Shown here: positions 1-6,823 of the stretch, piece after piece | Position numbering within the stretch: the stretch's first letter is position 1 | Layout: every line of letters starts with the position of its first letter | Assembly (NCBI GenBank): GCA_003449615.1 | Contig: DMHA01000152.1 | Span: 1 to 11,288, forward strand | Direction: 5' to 3' | DNA from: Flavobacterium sp. | GTDB lineage: Bacteria; Bacteroidota; Bacteroidia; Flavobacteriales; Flavobacteriaceae | DNA: 11,288 nt | Program-made: the position numbers and the translations under genes | The notes under the pieces: model-generated | Databases searched by the model: none | Told to the model about the DNA's origin: nothing | What the model saw: only the letters and a program-made list of their open reading frames with translations

Positions 1-2
1 GG

Positions 3-31
3 TTGATTGGTTTGCGCCGCAAACCAATCAA
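3..31. repeat. Perfect 14-bp inverted repeat at window edge
   Basis: Positions 3-16 (TTGATTGGTTTGCG) are exactly complementary to 18-31, with one base between them. As RNA or single-stranded DNA this would form a strong hairpin with a few bases of loop. There is no T-run after it on the plus strand, and on the minus strand the sequence leaves the window after two bases, so it does not qualify as an intrinsic terminator from what is visible. It lies outside the insertion sequence that starts at 142. The rest of 32-141 is AT-rich and shows no gene or motif I can support. It may be part of a larger repeat or intergenic hairpin that continues off the left edge. Confidence 0.7.
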
Positions 32-141
32 AATAGTTACAAAAAAGCAAGGAATCAAGAAAAATCCTCCCTCATTATTAAAACCTAAAAGAATATTGTT
101 TATATTTGTTTTATATCAATTAAAACAAGTTGAACTATATC

Positions 142-188
142 TGGATATTCCGGTGATACTGACCCCCTCTTCCGGTGATATTGACCCC
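142..188. repeat. IS21 left-end terminal repeats (two copies)
   Basis: Two copies of an 18-bp motif, TCCGGTGATAYTGACCCC, lie at 149-166 and 171-188, differing only at Y (C, then T). They are the inverted form of the four GGGGTC repeats at the other end. In IS21-family elements such multiple terminal repeats are the IstA binding sites. Between 189 and 234 there is a weak hairpin (TGCCA at 221-225, TGGCA at 229-233) just after the istB stop. It is followed by a T-rich stretch on the plus strand, which could limit transcription entering the element from the left, but its stem is only 5 bp. Confidence 0.85.
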
Positions 189-234
189 TTATGGTTTTAA
201 TTCAAAGAACAGATGATTTTTGCCATTTTGGCAT

Positions 235-957
235 TTATTTTTTCTTTCTTAAACTTTCTCCTTTTAATTCAATCCTGTGAGACGTATGAACTAGCCTGTC
301 TAGTATTGCATCAGCAATTGTTGCTTCTCCTATTATATCATACCAACTTCCAACAGGTAATTGACTTGCTATTATTGTGGATGTTTTACCGTGTCTATCT
401 TCAATAATCTCCATTAAATCAAATTGTTGTTGTTTATCCAGATTTGTTAATCCAAAATCATCTAATATTAACAGTGACTGTTTTGCAAGTTTATCAAAAA
501 ATTTCAAATTACTTCCATCCAATTTAGCTAATTTTAATTGAGTTAGCAATTTTTGTGTGTTATAGTATCCAACGGTTTTTCCATGAATACATGCATGATG
601 ACCTAATGCAGAGGCTAAGTAACTTTTTCCACAACCCGTTGAGCCAGTTATCAAAATAGACTCTCCTTTTTCTATGTACATACAACTTGATAACTGGGCT
701 ATAAGATTCTTATTTAAACCTCTTTGAGAGTCATAGTTAAGCTCTTCTATGCTGGCTTGATAACGAAACTTTGCCGTTGTTTTTAAGCGATCAAATCTTC
801 TCATTTCGCGCTCCTCTCGTTCTGCTTGTAATAGTATCTCTAAACCATCTATTAATGATAGTTCATTAATACTTCTTGTTTCTTGCAAGGATTGCCATCT
901 GCGACTCATTCCAGATAATCTCAATTGTGTGAGGTGTGATTCAATTTGTTTGTTCAT
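235..957 (-). CDS. istB: IstB, AAA+ ATPase helper of IS21 transposition
   Basis: The 240-residue product is full length for IstB. It carries Walker A GSTGCGKS at residues 105-112, Walker B LLILDDFG at about 162-169 with adjacent Asp166-Asp167, and a sensor-like IIASQLP segment around 195-201. The N-terminal ~60 residues are the basic, helical IstB-specific region (LRLSGMSRRWQSL). In the family, IstB is a DnaA/DnaC-related ATPase that assembles on target DNA and stimulates the IstA transposase, acting in target selection. Its start overlaps the 3' end of istA by 17 bp, so the two are probably translationally coupled. The frame has no interruption. The C-terminus ends in a basic tail (LRKKK), common in IstB proteins. 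The identity is firm; whether this copy is active is not known. Confidence 0.95.
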   Translation of the reverse strand: MNKQIESHLTQLRLSGMSRRWQSLQETRSINELSLIDGLEILLQAEREEREMRRFDRLKTTAKFRYQASIEELNYDSQRGLNKNLIAQLSSCMYIEKGESILITGSTGCGKSYLASALGHHACIHGKTVGYYNTQKLLTQLKLAKLDGSNLKFFDKLAKQSLLILDDFGLTNLDKQQQFDLMEIIEDRHGKTSTIIASQLPVGSWYDIIGEATIADAILDRLVHTSHRIELKGESLRKKK

Positions 958-2533
958 GATTTAAATTTATTTTTAATTGTTGATAATAACATTTTCCTCT
1001 TATATTAGTGTGTGCGGGTAATGGTTTGTAAATATCTTCCTTCCTTCTTTCTAAAAATGGTATTTTTTTTAAGTTATCTATCTTTTTCATTATAAAATTG
1101 TATGAGATTGTATCACTTTCTATTGAAATTTCACATGCTTGTTTAAAAATATCTGGATCAGTATTGCGGTATAATCTAAAATAGCCTTCGCATGTTTTAT
1201 AATTTTGCTCAGGCAAACGTACTCCCTTGAATAATCGATCAATTAATGTATATAGAAGTTCTGATTTTTCTCTTGCTTTTTCAAGATAATATTCCGGACT
1301 ACGATTTAGATAGTGCTGATGATGAGAGCATAAATGTTCTTTTATCGTTGTATATTTTCCACTAAATGCCCTGGGATGTGCGGCAATCAAATTTCCTTTT
1401 ATGTATATTTTCACCTTACTACGTGTATAAATCACTTTAACCTTTTTACCAATCCATTGATATGGAACACTATAATAATGATTGTCCTCTGTTAAATATA
1501 TATGATTGTTGGCACCTACCGTATATTCCTTATAGTACTTTAATTCAAAGATCTCTGTAGGTAACGCCGATAATTTTTGCCTTTCATCGTTTAAAAACTT
1601 TTCTTCTCTACAATATGAGTTGAGCTGCATCCTTGTTTGATTATGATTCAATACTTTTTCTTTTATAGCTTCATTAAGAGATTGTATATCAAAAAATGTG
1701 ATGTCTCGCAATTTGGCATAAACCCTAATGTATATAAGTTTTACTTGATTTTCAACTAATGCCTTGTCTTTTGGTTTTCTTACTCTTGCCGGTATTACCG
1801 CCATTTTGTAATGATTACAAAAATCTTCCAGCGATTTATTTATTTCAGGCTCATATCGATTGTATCTAATTATTGCTGACTTTAGATTATCCGGAACCAA
1901 CACCTTTGGAACACCTCCTAAATGCTCAAGGCACTTTTGTAACGCAAATAAAAAATCAGCGACACTTTGACTCTTTACCGCAATGGCAAAGCAATAATCA
2001 CTATAAGGCATACACGCAACAAAAACTGAACATTCTATAATTTCCCCAGTAGCCCGATTAACATAAGACATCTTCTTTCCAGCGAAATCAACAAATAGTT
2101 TTTCTCCTGCTGTATGACTTAATATCATACTTGGCTTCTTTGCTTTTAGCATCTGATTCAAATGAAAACAAAACTGAGCCCGACTATATCCATTTTTGAC
2201 CTCTTGCCGGTATTCTTCCCATAATAATAAACGTGTTACGCCAACTCTACGTAATTCTTTCTCATAATAGTCAAATCTCGATTTCAAATACTCGTATCGA
2301 TCATTTTCCTTATATGAAGGATTTCCCGCATGATATTTTAACTCTAATTCATAATCATCTATAGATATCAAACTCGAAATATCATCAGTTAACATTCTTG
2401 TCTTTTCAAGATACTGCTTAACGGTATTCTTGCTCATTTCAAGAATGCGGGCTATTTCTTTTATCTTTTTGCCCTGTAGGTGCATCTGTAATAATTGTTT
2501 AATCTGACTCATAGTTTTAATTTTTCCTGCCAT
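941..2533 (-). CDS. istA: IstA, DDE transposase of IS21 family
   Basis: I place the start at 2533 (MAGKIKTM...), giving 530 residues. The frame stays open up to 2617, but those 28 extra codons run into the innermost terminal repeat and do not resemble the IstA N-terminus. A helix-turn-helix (KIKEIARILEMSKNTVKQYL) lies at residues 23-42 and should contact the terminal repeats. The rve catalytic core shows the expected triad: Asp149 in LFVDFAG, Asp215 in LVPDNLKSA and Glu261 in DKALVENQV. The C-terminal part contains the Mu-transposase-like beta-barrel region (HYYSVPYQWIGKKVKVIYT). IstA cuts and joins the element ends; it needs IstB for efficient insertion. No stop codon or frameshift is visible, and the stop overlaps the istB start region. 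Confidence 0.94.
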   Translation of the reverse strand: MAGKIKTMSQIKQLLQMHLQGKKIKEIARILEMSKNTVKQYLEKTRMLTDDISSLISIDDYELELKYHAGNPSYKENDRYEYLKSRFDYYEKELRRVGVTRLLLWEEYRQEVKNGYSRAQFCFHLNQMLKAKKPSMILSHTAGEKLFVDFAGKKMSYVNRATGEIIECSVFVACMPYSDYCFAIAVKSQSVADFLFALQKCLEHLGGVPKVLVPDNLKSAIIRYNRYEPEINKSLEDFCNHYKMAVIPARVRKPKDKALVENQVKLIYIRVYAKLRDITFFDIQSLNEAIKEKVLNHNQTRMQLNSYCREEKFLNDERQKLSALPTEIFELKYYKEYTVGANNHIYLTEDNHYYSVPYQWIGKKVKVIYTRSKVKIYIKGNLIAAHPRAFSGKYTTIKEHLCSHHQHYLNRSPEYYLEKAREKSELLYTLIDRLFKGVRLPEQNYKTCEGYFRLYRNTDPDIFKQACEISIESDTISYNFIMKKIDNLKKIPFLERRKEDIYKPLPAHTNIRGKCYYQQLKINLNHEQTN

Positions 2534-2588
2534 CTGTATCTTTTCAAGGTTATAAACCTCAAAGAAATTAAAACCATCTGATAAAAAA

Positions 2589-2814
2589 GGGGTCAGTACG
2601 CTCCGGAATGAATCCAAAGTACAGATCTTTAAATAAAAAGAGGGGTCAACATGCTCCAGAAGTTGATCCGGATTTCGCCGTCCCGCTCAACATTATTTAA
2701 ATACTTTTCTTAAAAAGAAAGGGGTCTATATCTGCCAGATTGTCATAGAAAATCAAAAAGAAAATCGTGATTTTTTGCTCGAATTTAGGGGGTCAGATTG
2801 CTCCAGATTATCCA
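2589..2814. repeat. IS21 right-end terminal repeats (four copies)
   Basis: Four 19-bp copies of a GGGGTC...CCRGA motif lie at 2589-2607, 2642-2660, 2721-2739 and 2789-2807. The first, second and fourth are closest (GGGGTCA, then CTCCRGA); the third is the most divergent (GGGGTCTATATCTGCCAGA). Start-to-start distances are 53, 79 and 68 bp. The end is therefore longer and richer in repeats than the left end, which has two copies 22 bp apart. The istA promoter must lie in or just inside this region, so transposase binding here could also repress istA. I could not pick out a promoter with confidence. Confidence 0.85.
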
Positions 2815-3154
2815 AACTATTTTAATAAATAAAAATTACCCTGTTCAGTAGCAGGCTCTGCCCCCTTTTATTTTTAAGATTTCCGGAAAAAGACCTTTTT
2901 TTTCAAATGAAGAAAAAATTCAAGTGTCTTAAACCCTATAAAGTTGGAGAAAAAGAAAGAAAGAGTTTAGGTCATTTCTTCTGCCCTTTATTCGATAGCC
3001 TTTGCAAAATGACACTAGATAGCAACCAGATAAATTTTTAGGACTTCCGGAAAAAAGCTTCAAGTAAAATGGCTTTTTTTATTTTGGAACGAATTTTAAA
3101 AGTTCGTTGAGTTCATTATCGGTGAGGTTTTAAAAGACTTTACCTGCAAGATAT
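2815..3154. other. Non-coding interval between the IS and the palindromic repeat
   Basis: There is no open frame with protein-like character over this stretch. It contains a pair of TTCCGG-centred repeats (listed separately), a purine-rich stretch around 2945-2968 (GAGAAAAAGAAAGAAAGAG), and a near-perfect 21-bp palindrome at 3088-3108 (AACGAATTTTAAAAGTTCGTT). On the minus strand a short frame from 3129 to 3079 reads NLTDNELNELLKFVPK followed by a stop. It is preceded by an in-frame TAA at 3130-3132 and then AGKVF, so it could be the decayed 3' end of a lost gene. It is too short to identify. I found no promoter or RNA gene. Confidence 0.5.
2871..3080. repeat. Pair of dispersed TTCCGG-centred direct repeats
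   Basis: TTTTTAAGATTTCCGGAAAA at 2871-2890 and TTTTTAGGACTTCCGGAAAA at 3036-3054 (one base shorter at its start in this alignment) are near copies about 164 bp apart. In each, the palindromic TTCCGGAA core is followed by an A-run and then a C/GC plus T-run (2895-2902; 3073-3080). The second copy can fold with AAAAAAGC at 3051-3058 pairing to GCTTTTTT at 3072-3079, a weak AT-rich stem that could work as a poor terminator. No coding function is suggested. They may be copies of an intergenic repeat family or ends of a small decayed element. Confidence 0.5.
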
Positions 3155-3313
3155 ACACAGAAATGGGGCGATAGCCCTATAATCTTCGTAGCAAAAATAA
3201 TCACACAAACACAGATAAGGGGCTTTAGCCCTGATATCTTTAGATCACAGGGCTAACGCCCCTTTGATGATTTTATTGTATTATTTCTACGAAGATTGCG
3301 GGGCTACCGCCCC
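3155..3313. repeat. Nested palindromic REP-like element (four GGGGC..TAGCCCY motifs)
   Basis: Four copies of a 14-bp motif GGGGC-N2-TAGCCCY are present, two on the plus strand (3165-3178, 3219-3232) and two inverted (3249-3262, 3300-3313). Each motif is itself a small hairpin. The whole unit is a long imperfect palindrome centred near 3240. Its outer arms also share AATCTTCGTAG (3181-3191) with its exact reverse complement at 3288-3298. In addition, the left arm has a direct repeat: ACACAG plus four bases plus the motif occurs at 3155 and again at 3209, 54 bp apart. This layout resembles bacterial REP/BIME or small MITE-type repeats. It sits about 90 bp past the carB stop codon, so as RNA it could protect or end the carB transcript, although no T-tract follows on the minus strand. 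Confidence 0.75.
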
Positions 3314-3344
3314 TTTTGCAATTTTATCTCATCTACGAGAAAAA

Positions 3345-3406
3345 AACTCAGCAACCTAGCAACCTAGTAACTAAGTAACTAAGTAACTAAGTCACCTATT
3401 CACCTT
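3345..3406. repeat. Octanucleotide tandem repeat abutting the carB stop
   Basis: On the plus strand the units read AACCTAGC, AACCTAGT, three exact copies of AACTAAGT (3369-3392), then the degenerate CACCTATT and CACCTT. The unit length of 8 bp is kept throughout while the bases drift, and the array reaches the carB stop codon at 3405-3407. It is non-coding as placed. A repeat of 8 bp is not a multiple of 3, so any slippage into carB would change the C-terminal frame, but the gene end itself is intact here. Confidence 0.8.
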
Positions 3407-6400
3407 ATACTTTATACTCATCCCACGACTTAATAGATATATCGTCAATATCTTTCTTGCAAATAGCTGTTAAAAAGGCGCTAGCAAGACGTGCATTCGT
3501 AATTAGAGGTATATTATAATCAATGGCACCACGACGGATTGCATAATCATTATTCAATTCGTTTTTAGAAAGATTTTTTGGTATGTTTATTACCATATCA
3601 AATTCTTTATTTCGAATTTTTTCCATCACATTAGGTGTTTCTTTTTCATCGGGCCAATAAACAATAGTTGAGTTTACGCCGTTTTCTTGTAAGAAAGTTG
3701 CAGTTCCTCTTGTAGCGTATAATTCATAACCTTTTTGAATAAGTTCTTTGCATGCGGCTAATATTTCTACTTTGCTTTTTGTTTCGCCGGTAGATAACAT
3801 AATACGTTTTTTGGGTATTCGGTAACCGACTGATAACATTGATTTCAACAAAGTTTCATAATAATCTTCACCAATACATCCTACTTCACCTGTTGAAGCC
3901 ATATCTACACCTAAAACTGGATCGGCTTTCAGCAGTCGGCTAAATGAAAATTGCGATGCTTTAATACCAATATGTTCTAAGTCGAAATTAGATTTTGCAG
4001 GTTTTTCAAACGGCTCACCCAGCATGATGCGGGTAGCAATATCAATAAAATTCTGTTTCAAAACTTTTGATACAAAAGGGAAGCTTCTGGAAGCACGTAA
4101 GTTACATTCAATAACCTTAATGTCATTGTCTTTAGCAAGGTATTGAATATTGAAAGGTCCACTAATGTTTAGTTCCTTAGCAATTTCGCGGCTAATTTTT
4201 TTGATGCGGCGTGCGGTTTCAAAATAAATTTTTTGTGCTGGGAAAACCAGTGTAGCATCTCCAGAGTGAACACCCGCAAATTCGATATGTTCTGAGATGG
4301 CATAAACTATAATTTCTCCATTTTTAGCAACGGCATCAATTTCAATTTCTTTAGCATTCTGAATAAATTCTGAAACTACTACAGGATATTGTTTTGATAC
4401 TTTGGCGGCTAGTTTTAGGAAACCTTCTAACTCTTCTTTATTGGAAACCACATTCATGGCTGCACCCGAAAGCACATAAGAAGGACGAACTAAAAGAGGG
4501 AATCCTACATTTTCAGAGAATTCATTTATTTCTTCCAAGCTAGTTAATTCTTTCCAACGAGGTTGATCAATATGCAATTGATCAAGCATGGTAGAAAATT
4601 TGTGTCTGTTTTCAGCGCGATCGATAGATGCTGGAGCAGTACCGAGAATATGAACATTCTGACGGTCTAAGCGCATGGCAAGGTTATTGGGAATTTGACC
4701 ACCTACAGAAATAATAACTCCTTTAGGATTTTCAAGTTCTATTATATCCATTACCCTTTCGAAAGATAATTCATCAAAGAATAAACGGTCGCACATATCA
4801 TAATCGGTACTAACCGTTTCGGGATTATAATTGATGGTTACTGAACGGTAACCTAATTGACGGGTAGTTATCCCCGCATTTACTGAACACCAGTCGAACT
4901 CAACAGAACTACCAATTCTATAGGCTCCTGAACCCAGAACAATAACTGATTTTTTATCATTATAAAACTCGATATCATGTTCAATTCCATGATATGTAAG
5001 ATATAGATAATTGGTTTGTGCGGGATATTCAGCTGCCAATGTATCAATTTGTTTGGCATAAGGAACAATGTTTCGTTTTTTGCGATGGTTTCTTACTTCC
5101 AACATACCTTCTTCCATACCTTTTTGGTCGGTTTTTAAAACCGCACGAGCAATTTGAAAATCAGAGAAACCCATTTTTTTTGCTTCTAGCAGAACATCAT
5201 CTGGCAGAGAAGAAATATTTTCGTATTTCTCTAATGAATTTTGTTGGTCAAAAATGCGTTTTAATTTCATTAGGAACCACTTGTCAATTCTGGTAAGTTC
5301 GTGAATTTTATCAACGCTGTAACCTTTGTAGAATGCGGTTTCTATTACAAAAATACGCATGTCTGTAGGTTCACTAAGTTCTTTATCAACATCGGCAAAT
5401 TCAATATCTTTATTTCCAACAAAACCGTGCATACCTTGTCCAATCATGCGCAAGCCTTTTTGGATGGCTTCTTCAAAAGTACGACCAATTGACATTACCT
5501 CTCCAACACTTTTCATGCTGCTGCCAATTTGTTTGGAAACACCGATGAATTTATTTAAGTCCCAACGCGGAATTTTACACACAATATAATCGAGTGCTGG
5601 TTCAAAAAAGGCTGGGGTAGTTTTGGTAACGGAATTGTTTAACTCGTGTAATCCAAATCCCAACGCCAATTTAGCAGCAACAAAGGCCAATGGGTAACCG
5701 GTAGCTTTTGATGCTAAGGCCGATGAACGCGATAAACGAGCGTTTACTTCTATTACTCTATAATCTTCAGAATAGGGGTCGAGTGCATATTGAATATTGC
5801 ACTCACCTATGATTCCAATATGCCTGATGGTACGAATTGAAATTTCTCTGAGTTTATGATATTCGCTGTTGGTAAGGGTTTGAGAAGGAGCTACCACAAT
5901 ACTTTCACCGGTATGAATACCGAGAGGATCGAAATTTTCCATGTTACACACGGTGATACAATTATCGAATCTATCTCTTACCACTTCGTATTCAACTTCT
6001 TTCCATCCCTTAAGAGATTCTTCTACCAAAATCTGGTTTGAGTATGAAAAAGCTTTTTCGGCTAATTTTTTAAGTTCGTCTACATTATTACAAAAACCAG
6101 AACCTTGTCCGCCTAAAGTATACGCAGCTCTGATAATTAGAGGGAAACCCAATTTTTTGCCAGCAAGTATAGCATCATCAACAGTATGAACAGCCACGCT
6201 GCGGGCAGTTTTAACATCAATTTCATTGAGTTTGTCAATGAATAGCTGACGGTCTTCGGTATCCATGATGGCTTGAATGGGAGTACCCAAAACTTTAACA
6301 TTGTTATTTTCAAATACTTTAGTTTTGAATAATTCTATACCGCAATTTAGGGCTGTTTGACCACCGAATGAAAGCAGCACGCCATCTGGTTTTTCTTTTT

Positions 6401-6638
6401 TAATTACTTTTTCAACAAAATAGGGTGTTACAGGTAAGAAATATATTTTATCAGCAATGCCTTCAGAAGTTTGAACGGTAGCAATATTAGGGTTGATAAG
6501 AACCGTTGTAATACCTTCTTCTCTTAAGGCTTTTAATGCTTGAGATCCGCTATAGTCAAATTCCCCGGCTTCTCCAATTTTGAGGGCTCCCGAACCCAAC
6601 ACGATAACTTTCTTAATTTCTTTGTTTACAGGACTCAT
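3405..6638 (-). CDS. carB: Carbamoyl-phosphate synthase large subunit
   Basis: The 1077-residue product matches the usual ~1070 residues. CarB uses ammonia delivered by the small subunit, bicarbonate and two ATP to make carbamoyl phosphate for arginine and pyrimidine synthesis in the cytosol. The N-terminal synthetase half (about 1-400) shows IIRAAYTLGGQGSG at 168-181 and EVNARLSRSSALASKATGYP at 297-316. An oligomerisation region follows (about 400-555). The second synthetase half (about 560-940) shows VRPSYVLSGAAM at 717-728 and ECNLRASRSFPFVSK at 844-858, and an MGS-type allosteric domain ends the protein. Many motifs (HTGESIVVAPSQTL, FDWCSVNAG, YNPETVSTDYDMCDRLFFDE) are closer to what I recall of eukaryotic CPSases such as CAD than to E. 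coli CarB. No carA lies beside it; the gene is divergent from argR, with an attenuator-like hairpin in its leader. Confidence 0.97.
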   Translation of the reverse strand: MSPVNKEIKKVIVLGSGALKIGEAGEFDYSGSQALKALREEGITTVLINPNIATVQTSEGIADKIYFLPVTPYFVEKVIKKEKPDGVLLSFGGQTALNCGIELFKTKVFENNNVKVLGTPIQAIMDTEDRQLFIDKLNEIDVKTARSVAVHTVDDAILAGKKLGFPLIIRAAYTLGGQGSGFCNNVDELKKLAEKAFSYSNQILVEESLKGWKEVEYEVVRDRFDNCITVCNMENFDPLGIHTGESIVVAPSQTLTNSEYHKLREISIRTIRHIGIIGECNIQYALDPYSEDYRVIEVNARLSRSSALASKATGYPLAFVAAKLALGFGLHELNNSVTKTTPAFFEPALDYIVCKIPRWDLNKFIGVSKQIGSSMKSVGEVMSIGRTFEEAIQKGLRMIGQGMHGFVGNKDIEFADVDKELSEPTDMRIFVIETAFYKGYSVDKIHELTRIDKWFLMKLKRIFDQQNSLEKYENISSLPDDVLLEAKKMGFSDFQIARAVLKTDQKGMEEGMLEVRNHRKKRNIVPYAKQIDTLAAEYPAQTNYLYLTYHGIEHDIEFYNDKKSVIVLGSGAYRIGSSVEFDWCSVNAGITTRQLGYRSVTINYNPETVSTDYDMCDRLFFDELSFERVMDIIELENPKGVIISVGGQIPNNLAMRLDRQNVHILGTAPASIDRAENRHKFSTMLDQLHIDQPRWKELTSLEEINEFSENVGFPLLVRPSYVLSGAAMNVVSNKEELEGFLKLAAKVSKQYPVVVSEFIQNAKEIEIDAVAKNGEIIVYAISEHIEFAGVHSGDATLVFPAQKIYFETARRIKKISREIAKELNISGPFNIQYLAKDNDIKVIECNLRASRSFPFVSKVLKQNFIDIATRIMLGEPFEKPAKSNFDLEHIGIKASQFSFSRLLKADPVLGVDMASTGEVGCIGEDYYETLLKSMLSVGYRIPKKRIMLSTGETKSKVEILAACKELIQKGYELYATRGTATFLQENGVNSTIVYWPDEKETPNVMEKIRNKEFDMVINIPKNLSKNELNNDYAIRRGAIDYNIPLITNARLASAFLTAICKKDIDDISIKSWDEYKV

Positions 6639-6678
6639 ATTTATATCTATTTACATTTGTTATCTTATGCATTTATAT

Positions 6679-6713
6679 AAAAAAAAACACAAAGTGAAAA
6701 ACCTTTGTGTTTT
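6679..6713 (-). terminator. Attenuator-like hairpin with T-tract in the carB leader
   Basis: AAAACACAAAG at 6684-6694 is exactly complementary to CTTTGTGTTTT at 6703-6713, with an 8-base loop. Read on the minus strand, the stem runs into nine consecutive T residues (positions 6687 down to 6679), the arrangement of an intrinsic terminator. It is about 40 bp upstream of the carB start and downstream of the putative carB promoter. No gene ends here on either strand because carB and argR diverge, so a simple end-of-gene terminator is not needed. The G+C content of the stem is low (about 4 of 11 pairs), so its strength is uncertain. On the plus strand it is followed only by TTTTATATTATT. Confidence 0.6.
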
Positions 6714-6776
6714 ATATTATTGTTTGCTCTAGGCAATTAAGTATCTTGGTGACAATCATTCTTCAAAAAATTTCAG

Positions 6777-6806
6777 CAAAAATACAAATATTTTTCATAT
6801 TTCAAA
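6777..6806 (-). promoter_or_regulatory. Putative Bacteroidetes-type carB promoter
   Basis: On the minus strand TATTTTTG (plus 6777-6784) matches the Bacteroidetes -7 consensus TAnnTTTG exactly. TTTG (plus 6803-6806) lies 18 bp upstream, as expected for the -33 element. This predicts a start near 6770 and a leader of roughly 130 nt before the carB ATG at 6638, containing the hairpin at 6679-6713. This is a pattern match in AT-rich DNA, so chance is possible. Confidence 0.5.
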
Positions 6807-6823
6807 GGATTAAACGAAATTAA

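Larger units (their letters stand above)
142..2814 (-). mobile_element. Complete IS21-family insertion sequence, about 2.67 kb
   Basis: The element has the IS21 organisation: istA then istB on one strand, with overlapping reading frames, flanked by related terminal repeats. The left end (142-166, beginning TGGATATTCCGG) and the reverse complement of the right end (2789-2814, beginning TGGATAATCTGG) match with few differences and a one-base gap. Both ends give the 5'-TG...CA-3' termini usual in the family. Both genes are open throughout with catalytic motifs in place, so the copy could be active. The copy lies between non-coding flanks downstream of carB, oriented in the same direction as carB, and does not visibly interrupt a gene. 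No exact target duplication touches the assigned ends; AACTAT occurs at 133-138 and at 2815-2820, offset by three bases on the left, so the left boundary is uncertain by about 3 bp. Confidence 0.92.

Noticed and set aside
3..407. Plus-strand frames at the left edge and over the istB 3' end
   Set aside because: They cross the IS boundary and its terminal repeats or lie opposite istB; composition is that of AT-rich non-coding DNA.
2534..2617. Upstream 28-codon extension of istA
   Set aside because: It runs into the innermost terminal repeat of the IS and does not look like an IstA N-terminus; MAGK at 2533 is the better start.
2815..3404. Intact small gene or structured RNA gene in the gap
   Set aside because: No frame has coding character over a useful length, and no tRNA, riboswitch or known RNA core could be recognised.
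3155..3406. CRISPR array
   Set aside because: The repeats are palindromic or 8-bp tandem units without regular unique spacers and no cas gene is nearby.
6668..6681. TGCATTTATATAAA in the carB leader as a third ARG box
   Set aside because: It lacks the CA end of the right half site and has no partner 21 bp away on either side.
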